Assembly: GCA_009829735.1 (NCBI GenBank)
Contig: CM020620.1
Span: 15,969,186 to 16,033,185 of the forward strand
Reading direction: 5' to 3'
Length of the DNA: 64,000 nucleotides
From: Pyropia yezoensis
Taxonomy: Eukaryota; Rhodophyta; Bangiophyceae; Bangiales; Bangiaceae
The notes beneath the pieces are model-generated. The model searched no databases and had not been told where the DNA came from. It saw only the letters and a program-made list of their open reading frames with translations. A program made the position numbers and the translations under genes. Shown here piece by piece: positions 9,977 to 19,745 of this stretch (the stretch's first letter is position 1; every line of letters begins with the position of its first letter).

Positions 9977-10593
9977 TTGCACGTCCCATGTTTGACCCGC
10001 TATAGCTCCGAAGCGACTTCTTTTTCTTACTCTGCTCTTCTTTCAATGGGAAGCACAAGTCACAGGCTTTCCAATTCTGCGCCGAGCTGGTGCATTCGCT
10101 GTATAAGTAAAGTGTGAGAAATATTTCTGCGCTACGGGCCTCACAAAAGCGGGGTATCTTTTGCACTGAAAGAGCCCGTGACAGTACACAAGCAACTCTC
10201 GACGAGTGGCGTCTTTGCAAAACGTGTTAGGACGCGACTGGTCGCAAATTTTTGGCACCAGTGGGTCGTCTCCCCAGTTCTGCGCTGCAGGAGAGGGCGA
10301 GGAAGAAGCGCCGTTAGATCAGGCAGATGAGAGGCTTCTGACCCGATTGCAACATCAAATCTGGTCCATGCAAAACATGACGGGGGCTGCCTTACGTCCA
10401 AGTCCAACTTGAGCCTGCTCGCTCAGTGCAGAGATCCCACCTTGATCCACCCGCAGAGTGCCCGCCTTTTTCGATCCTTCAGCATCTCTGACCAGGTGCC
10501 CCACAGTGGGTCCCAGAGGCGCCTCGTCACGCACCCCGCACCCGATTCCCGAGCACTGCGCACCCTTGCCGCGGGCACGCGAGCCTCGGCACT

Positions 10594-11133
10594 ATGCCTT
10601 CCCATCGGCGTGTGGCTGCGGCCGCGCGCACGAGGGACCGCGCGGTGGGGCGCCTGACCAAGGAGTTGGAGGGGCGCGATCAGGAGATGGAGTGTGTGGA
10701 GGAGGATGAGGTGAATGCCGACGATGAGGGTTCGGAGAGCGAAGAGGATGAGCGTACAGATGGGGGCTCAGAGGGTATGGACGATGAGGAGGAGGGCCGA
10801 GGGAGCCATCAGCCATTTGTTTGTCTCTCTGTTGTCGTTGCATACAATGGCCGAAAGTCCCTGATAGACCACCTCCTGCCACCCGCCCTCCGCCACGCTG
10901 TTGCAGGTAGCGACCTCCTGCCTCTGTCGTGCCATAGGGAGCCGCAGGCAATCCCCCCCCCTGCGCCACAGATTGATGCATGTACACTGCCACCGCCCAC
11001 CCGCGCCCCCGCCGGGAGCCGCAATCGTCGCAAGATCCGACCCCGGCCCATCCCCTCCCCATCGAAGGACACAAGTCGTACAAGCCATTTATTTAGTAGC
11101 CCCCCTGAAGAGATCTTGACCATTCCCATGTGA
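10594..11133 (+). CDS. Hypothetical protein inside the CACTA-bounded element
   Basis: A 179-residue frame starting with ATG at 10594. Residues 1-25 are basic (MPSHRRVAAAARTRDRAVGR). Residues 26-70 are strongly acidic, with runs of Glu and Asp. The remainder is Pro-, Arg- and Ser-rich with no domain that I recognise. A basic start followed by an acidic stretch can belong to nuclear proteins or to the first exon of a captured host gene. If the gene is spliced, the tail given here would be read-through into an intron. No function is proposed, and a non-coding explanation remains quite possible. Confidence 0.3.
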   Translation: MPSHRRVAAAARTRDRAVGRLTKELEGRDQEMECVEEDEVNADDEGSESEEDERTDGGSEGMDDEEEGRGSHQPFVCLSVVVAYNGRKSLIDHLLPPALRHAVAGSDLLPLSCHREPQAIPPPAPQIDACTLPPPTRAPAGSRNRRKIRPRPIPSPSKDTSRTSHLFSSPPEEILTIPM

Positions 11134-11336
11134 TGCGACAAAAATCCGGAACATCGCATCGCGAGCCGCTGCAAGAAGAATAAAAGGACACAAGCGCAAT
11201 ATGACTGCCATACGGACGCTTCACAGTGCTTTTGAGTGCTTTCTTCGAGAGCACAGTACTGAGGCACATCAAAGAGCAATGTAGAACAGTTTCAGCTTGA
11301 AGCGATCATTAACGCCGTTGTTATGCCTTATTCTTG

Positions 11337-11369
11337 ACCGGCCTAGCTATATGGAATGTACCTGTAGTG
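11337..11369 (-). repeat. Right terminal inverted repeat (CACTA-type)
   Basis: Inverted partner of 9944-9976, ending in TAGTG at 11369. The perfect core occupies 11337-11357. Confidence 0.85.
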
Positions 11370-12628
11370 AGAAGCACCTCTTGACAAAGCAGTCGGCTAT
11401 CAACTTCTCGCCAGCGTGAATAAAGTAACCATGTCAGGCTTCCAGAGCCTGCTGCCCACACACTCTCTGCATTCCATACTAACGGAGAATTGTCGAAGCG
11501 TGGTGGGTGAGTTTGTGTAGTCTCGCGGTGACGCTCACCTATGAGAAGGTCTCAAGTAGATGAGGTACAAAGCTGGTCGCCGCGCTGGCAAGCGCAGTGA
11601 TGCCCGCGAGGATGATCCCCTTAGCTCGGTTGAGCACACGTATCATAGAAGCCCAGCTGGGTCACACCTCCCTGAGAGCCCATAGGCTCACGGCGGACAC
11701 ATGGGGGGTCAACTGTCGCAGACGATGGTGTCCCTCTCGGCAATCTGATGGCACGACAGACCCTCGAAGCCGCCGCTACGGTAGGGAACCGGACGCACCC
11801 AGACGTCATCGAGCAGGGCTGATCCCACGCTGCGGCCTCTCCCGGCCTCCCCACCAATCGCCATTGGGGCAGTAATCCCCAGGCTGCGGAAGCATTGACT
11901 TTACCCCAGCTGTAATGTGGAGGGGAATAGGAACAATGGCATCTGAGTCAATGTTAAAATTCGGGCGCCGCTTGTGGAATAACGAACAAGTAGATATCGG
12001 AGAGTCGGAATTGAGTCCGGGCCCTTGAGAAGTAAGCGAAATGGCGCGTTCAAACTACTAGGCAGCTAGGCGATAGCCCTGGCATCCCCGGCCAGATTTT
12101 GGATTTTGTCCCCATCTCATGATGAGTACCAACATTATAGGTAAGCCGATCGGTGATTATGTATTATGCTACGCCGCTCAGTAGAGAAGTGGCTGTCAAG
12201 GCCGTTCGGCACAGGAAGGGTGTCATTTTCACCCTTTGCGTAGTCAGCCATCATCTGAACGAGGTGTGCCACTTCCGCAGCTTCTGCTGCAGCATATCCG
12301 CCGCCCGTATCGAATATAGGTATTCACAGGCTTTAGCCCCCCTGACTCGTGGCCCCAACCTCGTTGGTTTGGGACCGCCTGTGGCTCGCCCTTTGGGGGA
12401 CTACTTTTGTTTTGTAATGTTTATCTGTCCATGCTTTGGAGGGATTCCTCTTATTGTTTGCCATGCTTGTAGCGATCGGCCGTCTGGCCTTCTCTTGGTC
12501 GACAGACCAGCGTGGTGTCTCGTCCTTGCCTTTGACGTGGGGCACGCCGCCGCCGTCTGGCTGGCTTGCTCCTAATCGTACGTCTGGGCGATTAAGGACT
12601 GTATTCTTTGCCTGAACGGCATTAGCTG
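11370..12628. other. No gene seen
   Basis: About 1.25 kb without a convincing gene. Short frames on both strands (for example 12153-12575 plus) show no domain, and their composition gives no coding bias visible by eye. No inverted terminal repeats or RNA genes were recognised. Confidence 0.45.
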
Positions 12629-12675
12629 TTGCTTTCCACTCTTGCGGCCGCTCGGTCCCATTTCCTCATCATGGA

Positions 12676-12975
12676 TCAACACTTCTTCCACATCCGCGGC
12701 TTCTCCAACATGAGCTGCATGCTTCCGTATAGGGCTGCCTCAGCGCTGCTGGTGGTAGATGGGCGGCCGACCACGAGGCACAAGAAGCAGCTCATGCGAC
12801 AGATAGCCCCCTTGTAACCACGAAAAAACGTGGTCAAAACAGCGGAGTCCCCATTAAACAATAGGCCGACCGCCCGTTTGCGACCATTCATGGTCACCCC
12901 ATTTTCAATCAGCTCCGTTAGGTCCTCCGCCCAAGGCCCAATCATGGAAGCAACTTCACTTGGCCCGTCCTTCAT
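12676..12975 (-). pseudogene. Unrecognised protein fragment with a GD...KG...CxxC pattern
   Basis: A 99-residue frame beginning with ATG at 12975 on the minus strand. Its middle reads like a conserved protein: NGD at residues 41-43, then GYKG at 53-56, then M-x-C-x-x-C-L (Cys63 and Cys66). A Gly-Asp pair followed by a Gly-rich step and a Cys pair recalls a family of large, often transposon-associated proteins in protists and algae, but I cannot name it. Flanking sequence on the same strand stays open a short way upstream without adding a domain, so this is probably a fragment or an exon. The opposite strand also has a 62-residue frame, which looks weaker. Confidence 0.35.
12817..12834. repeat. 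Perfect stem-loop, ACCACG with an A6 loop
   Basis: Six-base arms ACCACG and CGTGGT surround six A. On the minus strand the loop is T6. It lies near the middle of the protein fragment above. A transcription-termination role cannot be argued in a eukaryotic context, so it is listed only as structure. Confidence 0.6.
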
Positions 12976-14390
12976 GCACGGGTACGTAGCCAGTAGGATA
13001 GAATTCTACAGGCTTTGAGGGATAGGTTGGTTGGCTTCAGTCATGACCAGCACACACGAGCTTGTCGTGGCCCACATAAATACGGTTGCACTCCCCCAGA
13101 CCACCCCGATTGAGTGAGTGGTGTGGTAAAGCTTGTTGGTTCTCTTCGCCCAAGGTGAACAGCTGGGTGCTCTCAACGGCTCTCTTGTGGCCAGTCAGCT
13201 CCCAAAACTTCCGAAAAGAACGATATTGCCCTTTACTCATTTCGTCCTTTCTCGAATTCTTGTGACTGTCCTTAACTGGGCGTGCCCACCTGCCCCTCCA
13301 GGGGCCCTGAGTGAGGCCCCGAGAGGGTGCCCCCAGCTGGCCAAGTCCCAGCAGGGCACAGGCACTCACCAAGACAACAGGGCGCCGGGGGCCACCAATC
13401 AACTCCCTTTCGCCAAATCCATATCAAAAAGCAAGTAAGAATCCCCTCCACACACTGTTTCGCATCCCTGAAAAGAACAAGTACGAAACAGGGGAAGAAA
13501 GCAATTGTACGCAATTGAAACAATACGATAATCAAACAAATCATGAAAGGGATCAGCACGGCCACAATCCTGGTTAGGACCACAAAAAACAATACACAAA
13601 ACGAATTCAACTAATCGTGGGCTATCGCTGTGTTACTCAATTGCCGCTGTCTTGTTTTTAGTACATAATTTCTGGAATTGATGGATTAGGCTCCCCGCCC
13701 CCCCCTCCTTGTCACCACTGCCCCTTGTTTTGTTCGTTATCCAAGCATTCATCCTCTCCACGTCTCCGAGCAGACAAAGCAGGACTGGCGCTGCGTGACG
13801 GTCCGTCGCTCTGGCGGACGCTGCCACTTCTGCCTTGACTGCTGTCGCTGAAAGCGCAGTTCCTCGCCGCCGCTCTTGCTGCCGACCGTCACACTCTCAT
13901 GCTAGCACGCGCCAATCACTGTGGGGGGTCGGTGCGGCGCTGAATAATATTACTGTCGAGACCGGTACGGCAACTGGCTCTGTCGCCTTAGCCGCCATGC
14001 CGAGGGTTCCAGCCGACCGATCGCCGCCTTCTGCACCGTCCTGGGCGGCAAGGAGGCCAGCAACGAGGATGCGAGGAGCGAGCACTTGTAGAGCGGAGCG
14101 CCTGGGTGACGAAGTGAGAGGCGCGCTCTACGGCGTCGCGGCAGCGCGGCCACGCCAAGTCCAGAAGAAACAATAGATTGATTGTAAAGAATCAAGATTG
14201 AATATATTCATATATTTTCTCAAGCTCTCTGCGGTGTAAAACCTCCAGTCTTTTCATCCATGCCCACAACCATTTACCAGTCGATCTCCGAAAACACCGT
14301 CATGTTTCAGGAAATGTTCAGGATGAGACTCCACACTTCCACGTCCCATTCACGCAAGGATTGTTGGGAACAAGCAGCTGTTGATCATTT
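12976..14390. other. No gene seen; GC-rich short inverted repeats near 13290
   Basis: The stretch holds no convincing gene. Around 13287-13345 it has clustered short GC-rich inverted repeats, such as CCCCTCCAGGGG and a GGCC pair twelve bases apart... these are ordinary at this composition. From 13430 to 13620 the DNA is A-rich. Frames on both strands are short and domain-free. Confidence 0.45.
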
Positions 14391-14423
14391 AGGGTACCCC
14401 TACACCCGGGGGTTTCGGGCCGA
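14391..14423 (+). repeat. Left terminal inverted repeat (hAT-like)
   Basis: It pairs with 15959-15992 apart from two substitutions and one single-base gap. Confidence 0.8.
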
Positions 14424-15958
14424 TCGTCCGAACGCTGAGCTGAGGAAGCGTTTTGATTGGCTGTTCTTGCCACCCTTCTCACGTGTCGCTTTCGGTGTTC
14501 GGGCAGCGACCGGGATCCGTGAGGCAGCGCAGCACAGCTTATCGCCTGTCAAAAGTAGCTTGCCATTTTCGGAAATTCTCGAGCAAAAACCTGCATAAAA
14601 CCTGCATCGACCTAGGCATCATAGACACCGCTTTTCCGCCCGTTTCTGGCTTTCTGCCTACATCAGCTCGGGCGATTGGTGGTCGCCACCTCCCTTGGTA
14701 TGACCGGAAGCGCACGGGGCGGGAGAGCACTCTCGTGAAGCGCAAAGAAGCGGCCGACCATCGCTACGCTTGGGAGCAAAGTTTATACAACCGCGTTTAA
14801 AATCCGCGCAATCTCTCGCACTGGTTGCGCAAAAACCTGCGCGAAGACAGCTTTCGAGGGTCTGCACGGAAAAATCTCTCCGCCTGGCTCGACATCTACG
14901 ACGTGAATTCTGACCAATGGAACGCTCCATCCAGCAAACAGCAGCGCCACCGCTGTTGTCATAGGTAGACAGAACACCGACAGCGGCAGTCGTGTCCGTC
15001 ATGCTGGGGGAGATTACTTGTCCTCAGCCTTGCCCCTCGATCAGAAAAGGAAAGTTCTGCTCGAGCCGTTCATTTTCGTGCTCGAGCAGGGCAAGGGTTT
15101 GCACAATGAAGCAAGAGATCTGGCCAAAGTCGGGCTTGTATCTTGACAGGGGTTGAGCAGTGCTGCGCAGTCCGAGCACCGCCGAACGCAATGAGGTGCC
15201 TTACTGCGAAAAATTACTTCCCGAATAACTTCTTCTTGAACTTGTATCGCCAGACAAACTAGTTAGAGGAAGACATTTCCGCCTCGTCCTCGTGCGGTAA
15301 ACCAGAGCGACGTTGTTGACACGGCTCCAACGGGCATCTTGACCCCAGAGAGCTCCCCATTTAGCAAGCCCCGCCCTTAGCGAGAGAGGCGCAAGCATTG
15401 TAGGGGCGCGTCCGGGTGGTGAGACTTGATTGCCGATTGCGTGGAGAACGCTCGACGCCTGTCCATGCTAAGGGAGACGGCGGAGCCGCGGAAAAGGGTG
15501 GGTGCCGGGTGAGGCGTGCGTAAGGAGCGTAAGTGGCGCGAAGTGCGACGAAGCGGGTCTCCTTCCGGCGGGTGCGAGGCCAAGAAGATGGCATGTAATG
15601 CCACAGCGCGACGTGCGCACAATCGGTGGCCCTCGCAGCTATTCGAAGCCTTTCCTCGGCACCACACGCGGCAGCGGTGCCTCCCGCTCACACCCACAGC
15701 CTTGACCCGATACGTCTGACCCGCCTTTACGGCTGGTATGCAGGTCTAATCGTGAGGCAGTGGCGCGGCTAGAGCCGGTGACCAACATCACCATGTGTGT
15801 GTTTATTTATCAACCCCGTTCGCTTGTAAAATTTAGAGCTTGCAACTTCCAGAGAAAGTATTCAACGCGAGGACTGCGCACGGCGCCGTTCGGCAATCTG
15901 CCTGGGTGCAGTACCGACGACTCCACCGACGGGCAGCCGAACGTTCGGCATTCGGCGT

Positions 15959-15992
15959 TCGGCCCGAAACCCCCCTGGTGTAGGGGCACCCT
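15959..15992 (-). repeat. Right terminal inverted repeat (hAT-like)
   Basis: Inverted partner of 14391-14423. The neighbouring 15886-15960 carries at least five TTCGG or CCGAA motifs. Confidence 0.8.
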
Positions 15993-16787
15993 CAAACGTG
16001 GCCATCGGGCAAGCAGAAAATTCACGACAATGTTGGAGCTCTCCCGTGAGAGCAGGCGTCGCTCAAAGGCACTCACGAGAGTACTGGAAGCAGTTTCTGG
16101 TTCGTGAAGAGCCCTGCAGGGCTCTTCAGCTGCAGGGTGGCCCAGCTAGGTTTCTCAAGCTGGTATTGATTGATGATACTCTCAGGACTTGGGTGACGCC
16201 GTACCAAGATGTCTGGGCATTTTATAGGGAAGCACATACATTCACCATGCACAGCAAGCTCTACTGCGAAGACGGGTCCAGTCGAACGGACCCAGGTCCT
16301 GTCGCAAAAAAGATACCTGTCTTTCCCAAGCTACGATTGGTTGATCACAACCTCGCGACTCAATGGTCCTCCTCCCATGTGGGAGACCGTCGTCCTCTGC
16401 GAGGTGCACTGCCTTGGAACGCGTGGTAGAGAAGGGAACGAGGCCCACGGGTGCGCTACCGTAGCAAGCTGACTAGCTATGGGACGCGACAGATGACTAC
16501 GCTGACGGTGCGACCCGACTCGGTACGTACCGTATATGAGTGTAGTGGCCGCACGTTGTCATCACGGTGGTCACGCTTGTGACCTCGCATCCACCGAGAA
16601 CTACTCCGGGGTTGATCGCACTCACGAGATTGCGTGCATATCGGGCTTTTTTCACAATGAGCAATCTTGCTTGTCGCCTGCCTCGCTTGGGTGCCGGACT
16701 TTAGTGGGGAGTCAGTGCTTGGTAGTGCAGCTCTGTCCCATGCCGCACGCCACCTCGGTGCCGGATCGACACGGCGTGCGCGCGTAG
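15993..16787. other. Upstream region of the monooxygenase gene
   Basis: No gene recognised. Two overlapping plus-strand frames (15998-16429, with no ATG at its start, and 16209-16472) show no domain. The region holds a perfect 24-bp palindrome (16105-16128). The promoter of the gene at 16788 should lie here, but I see no TATA box that I would defend. Confidence 0.45.
16105..16128. repeat. Perfect 24-bp palindrome
   Basis: TGAAGAGCCCTG is followed directly by its reverse complement. The centre (CTGCAG) has no spacer. Chance occurrence of a perfect 24-bp palindrome is very unlikely in a window of this size. It lies 660 bases before the monooxygenase gene. Confidence 0.9.
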
Positions 16788-18407
16788 ATGCGAGCGCCAC
16801 AGCTTTCACGCCTTCTACTCATCCCTTCGTCGCGCACTCCCCAGCGTACCTCGGCACTGCCACAACCTCCGAAAACTAGCACCATGTCTCCGCACTCGGC
16901 CGTGAGCTCTCAAGTCCTCATCGTCGGAGCCGGCCCCACCGGCTACACCACCGCAGCCGCTTTGGCAGAAGCTGGCTTCCAAAATGTGACGATCCTGGAT
17001 GCACGCCCTGACGCCACCATGTTCGAATGGGAGCGAGCCTACAGCTTGGTGCTCACGAGGACAGGACAGCGACTGCTGGAGTCGCTGCCCAAGCTGGGCG
17101 AGCTTGTGAAGCGCGAGGCCATTTGCCAGCATGTGCGAGTGGACGCTGTGCTTGAGCCCGATGGTGGCGTGTCCATGAGCTCCCGCCGCCCTCCGGCAGG
17201 GCCTATGTATTGGCTGCTCAAGACGCGACTGCTCGAAATCATGGACGAGCATGTTCGCAGCCGCTACCCAAGAGTGCGCTTCATCACAGGTGCGTCTGTG
17301 AAAGATGTCGTCCTGCCGAACGCGCCGCCTGCTGGCATCGCTCCAGCCGCCCCCGCACAGGTGAAGGTGACCCACGCTGCTGACGGACGGGAAGAGCTAC
17401 TGGAAGCCGACCTATTGGTTGCATGCGATGGCTCCAATTCTGTTCTGCGAACCCTGTTCTCTACGCAGGGGACTCGGGTGGACAGCACGTACGGCACGGG
17501 CATCTACTCCCGGCCAAGCCCAGCAACGGGCATGTGCCACAAGGGAGTGGTGTTGGAAGCGCGACCAATAATCTCCGCCCCAGGTGTGCCTGTGCAGTAC
17601 GCGCAGCCTTCTGTGGTATATACGCTGCGCGGGGCCCGCGGCGCGCGCGATGCGCGCACCGTCTTCGACATGCTGCTGCTTCCTGTCGACGTCGGTGCCC
17701 GCACAGGCCGGCGAGGTGCCATTACAGTACCAGCTGGACACGCTTTGATGGAAGCCAAGGACGCGGACGAAGCGCTTCAGCTGCTTCGAGACAACTTCCC
17801 GCAGCTACGAGTGGATGAATGCGTATCTCAAGCCGAATTGCAGAAGTTTGTGACGACCACTGCGGCTGTGTTCCCTCCTGTTGTTCGCCCACACTCGCTT
17901 GTCGCCCGCTTTCGCGACGTCCCCCGGCAAGGGGGCGTGATGTTCATCGGAGATGCCGCCCACAGCTTCCCGCCAGACTCGTCGCAAGGGGTGAACAGCG
18001 CGCTGCAAGACGTTGACGTCCTACTGCGCTTGGCGCGGTCAGCCGTTGGGTCCGGCGCGTCGCTGCACGACCTGCTGTCCGCGTATGAGGCGGCGCGGCA
18101 CGCTGAGACGTGGGCGTTGATGGAGCTTGTGGCGATAGCCGCGCCGTATCAGTACGGTCAGAACCGCGTAGGTTCCGCGCGAGCGGCAATCTCACGGCGC
18201 GTGCGCTCCGTGATGGCGGTGGTTGCGCCCGGCGTGTGCTCGCCGCACGTGGACACGCTTATCCGCCAAGGCCTGACGTACCGAGACGTCCGTCGTCGCG
18301 ACCGCCGGTCGGTGGCGGTCCTGTGGGTGCTGGCGGGGGCTCTGCTTACCGCACCACTGGCGGTGGCGGCAGCTGCCAGTCGCGGCAGCGAAGATCTGGC
18401 AGTGTGA
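16788..18407 (+). CDS. FAD-dependent monooxygenase, kynurenine 3-monooxygenase-like
   Basis: A 539-residue flavoprotein of the group A aromatic hydroxylase family, which uses NAD(P)H and O2 to hydroxylate an aromatic substrate. Landmarks: the FAD-binding GxGxxG as GAGPTG (47-52), the DG motif in ACDGSNSVLR (212-221), and the GD motif GDAAHSFPPDSSQG (388-401). RAYSLVLTRTGQRLLESL (83-100) resembles the RSINLALSHRG segment of kynurenine 3-monooxygenase. A hydrophobic helix near 508-530, close to the C-terminus, fits the tail anchoring known for that enzyme on the mitochondrial outer membrane. The frame starts right after an in-frame stop. A second ATG at 16884 (residue 33) has the better context (gcaccATGt). 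The 32 residues between the two starts hold Arg, Ser and Leu and no acidic residue, like a mitochondrial presequence. There is no intron. Substrate is not proven; other aromatic hydroxylases are possible. Confidence 0.88.
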   Translation: MRAPQLSRLLLIPSSRTPQRTSALPQPPKTSTMSPHSAVSSQVLIVGAGPTGYTTAAALAEAGFQNVTILDARPDATMFEWERAYSLVLTRTGQRLLESLPKLGELVKREAICQHVRVDAVLEPDGGVSMSSRRPPAGPMYWLLKTRLLEIMDEHVRSRYPRVRFITGASVKDVVLPNAPPAGIAPAAPAQVKVTHAADGREELLEADLLVACDGSNSVLRTLFSTQGTRVDSTYGTGIYSRPSPATGMCHKGVVLEARPIISAPGVPVQYAQPSVVYTLRGARGARDARTVFDMLLLPVDVGARTGRRGAITVPAGHALMEAKDADEALQLLRDNFPQLRVDECVSQAELQKFVTTTAAVFPPVVRPHSLVARFRDVPRQGGVMFIGDAAHSFPPDSSQGVNSALQDVDVLLRLARSAVGSGASLHDLLSAYEAARHAETWALMELVAIAAPYQYGQNRVGSARAAISRRVRSVMAVVAPGVCSPHVDTLIRQGLTYRDVRRRDRRSVAVLWVLAGALLTAPLAVAAAASRGSEDLAV

Positions 18408-19469
18408 GAAGGGCGGCGCGCACGCGCCGGGGATGGGCGGCAGCGGGCTCCACCATCAAAGCTGCGTCTCATGGCGGGGCACACGGCGTCATGCGACATG
18501 TAGAGCACTTCCCCACGGTAGAGCGCGGGAACCGTCCCGCGACGACGATTCGCAATAGGCCACGGTTACAGACGCACGCCGCGCGGACGGCCGGACGAAT
18601 GTGAGCACGTGCAGCTCGCCGCTCGAAGCATAGTAAAACTCTATTGACACCACGTGCCCATCTCAAAGATCGCCCCCTTCTGTCGCGTCTGCCCGCGTGC
18701 GGACCTTCCCTTCCCCCAACGCACCGTCCCTCTTCCCCTGCCCGAGCAGACACGGCAGCGAACTAGCTGCCGAGTCACCTGTCCGTGCCGCACCTGCGGC
18801 AGGACTGCAGCCGACCCGAGGCGCCGTCAGTAGGGGTCCGCCCCGCTGAGGTGGGTGTGCCTGTTCGGGTGTGCTGCGACGGGCAGGCAGGGAACAAGGG
18901 GGTGGCAGTAGAGGAAGGGCTGGGAGAAGGGGAAGGGGAAAGACACGTCGCCCAGCCCGGAGGAGAGAGCACATGGGCGCAAAAATGCGCAGCGTGCCGC
19001 ACGGATACATTGATGGACGTGGAGAGCTAGCATGGCTATCAGCCACCCGCGTGATCAACTACCAAGCACGAATTGCAGTTCCCCAAATTTTGTCTCATGG
19101 AGACAAGAGCAACAGAGTGACAACAAACCCATGAGCCAACCGCGTGCTGGGAGCTCGCAGCGGACCAATTGCGTGCTGTGGGGCCTTCCTCTTGATCAGG
19201 CGATGATTGGCTGCAGTCGCGGCGGATCTGGTACCGAATGATGGTTGGTCAGATAGTTGTCGTTTTCTCTCACGATCTCGGCGGATTTCCCTATATCTCG
19301 CCACGATCCATTCAAGAGCACTGGGAGAGGTCGCAGCTGGTTCCTGGGATGCCTGTTACCTATTCGATGTGGGCAGAAACTTCAAAAAGGTCCCATACCG
19401 CACTGATTCCACACTAACGCGGAGAACTCATTGGCCAGTGGTGCGCAATCTGAGACATGCAATTGGCCA
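18408..19469. other. Intergenic DNA between the monooxygenase gene and the satellite
   Basis: No convincing gene. GC-rich up to about 19000, then closer to even composition. Frames on both strands overlap each other and show no domain. A purine-rich patch lies at 18895-18960. No clear polyadenylation hexamer follows the monooxygenase stop. Confidence 0.5.
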
Positions 19470-19745
19470 GCCCACCCCCCGTTCCGCACGATGGTATCGA
19501 CCCCCGAGCAAAGCTACACCCTGGCACCGCGAGATATGGTTTGAGATCTTGTCCGAATCAACGGCTCTCAGTAGGACTGAGTGACATCAACCTGCAGTCC
19601 CAATTGATGACCGTTTGGGGCCGCATCGTTTCAGGTCCGCAAAGCAACACTCTGGCATTTCAAGACCTGGTTTGAGATACTGACAGCATGAACGGCTCAG
19701 TATGACATCGAGTGACACGAATCTGCAGTCCGTATTGATGACAGC
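19470..19745 (+). repeat. First, partial and degenerate satellite unit
   Basis: The array begins inside a unit, at its GCCCACC motif. Compared with later units it lacks about 35 bases between CCGCACG and ATGGTATC. The missing piece is bounded by the trinucleotide ACG in intact units, as expected for a microhomology deletion. After that it matches the consensus. Confidence 0.85.

Larger units (their letters stand above)
9944..11369. mobile_element. Non-autonomous DNA transposon candidate with CACTA-type ends
   Basis: The two ends are inverted repeats of 33 bp with three mismatches (9944-9976 and 11337-11369), including a perfect 21-bp core around ATATAGCTAGGCCGG. The outermost bases are CACTA at the left and TAGTG at the right, the hallmark of the CACTA (En/Spm) superfamily. 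The interior is 1.36 kb and codes for no transposase that I recognise. CACTA elements normally make a 3-bp target duplication. The flanks here (ttg and aga) do not match, so either the insertion is old, one flank has changed, or the superfamily call is wrong. Confidence 0.7.
14391..15992. mobile_element. Second non-autonomous DNA transposon candidate (hAT-like ends)
   Basis: The ends are inverted repeats of 33 and 34 bases (14391-14423 and 15959-15992), starting AGGGT and ending TTTCGGGCCGA, with two substitutions and one extra G. Next to the right end are clustered TTCGG/CCGAA repeats, including a perfect 14-bp palindrome at 15936-15949. Clustered subterminal short repeats are a known trait of hAT elements, where they bind transposase. 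No transposase is seen in the 1.5-kb interior. The 8-bp flanks do not match, so the superfamily is tentative. The element is GC-rich in its right half. Confidence 0.65.

Noticed and set aside
13397-13402. A CCACCA motif resembling the primer-binding edge of another LTR element
   Set aside because: No TG...CA boundary, LTR or retroelement coding sequence lies beside it.
15998-16429. A 143-residue plus-strand frame before the monooxygenase gene
   Set aside because: It starts at GTG within the edge of a transposon, overlaps other frames and has no recognisable domain.
18469-19058. Several minus-strand frames downstream of the monooxygenase
   Set aside because: They overlap each other and the gene's end, are Arg/Ala/Pro-rich and show no domain; this is typical of GC-rich DNA.
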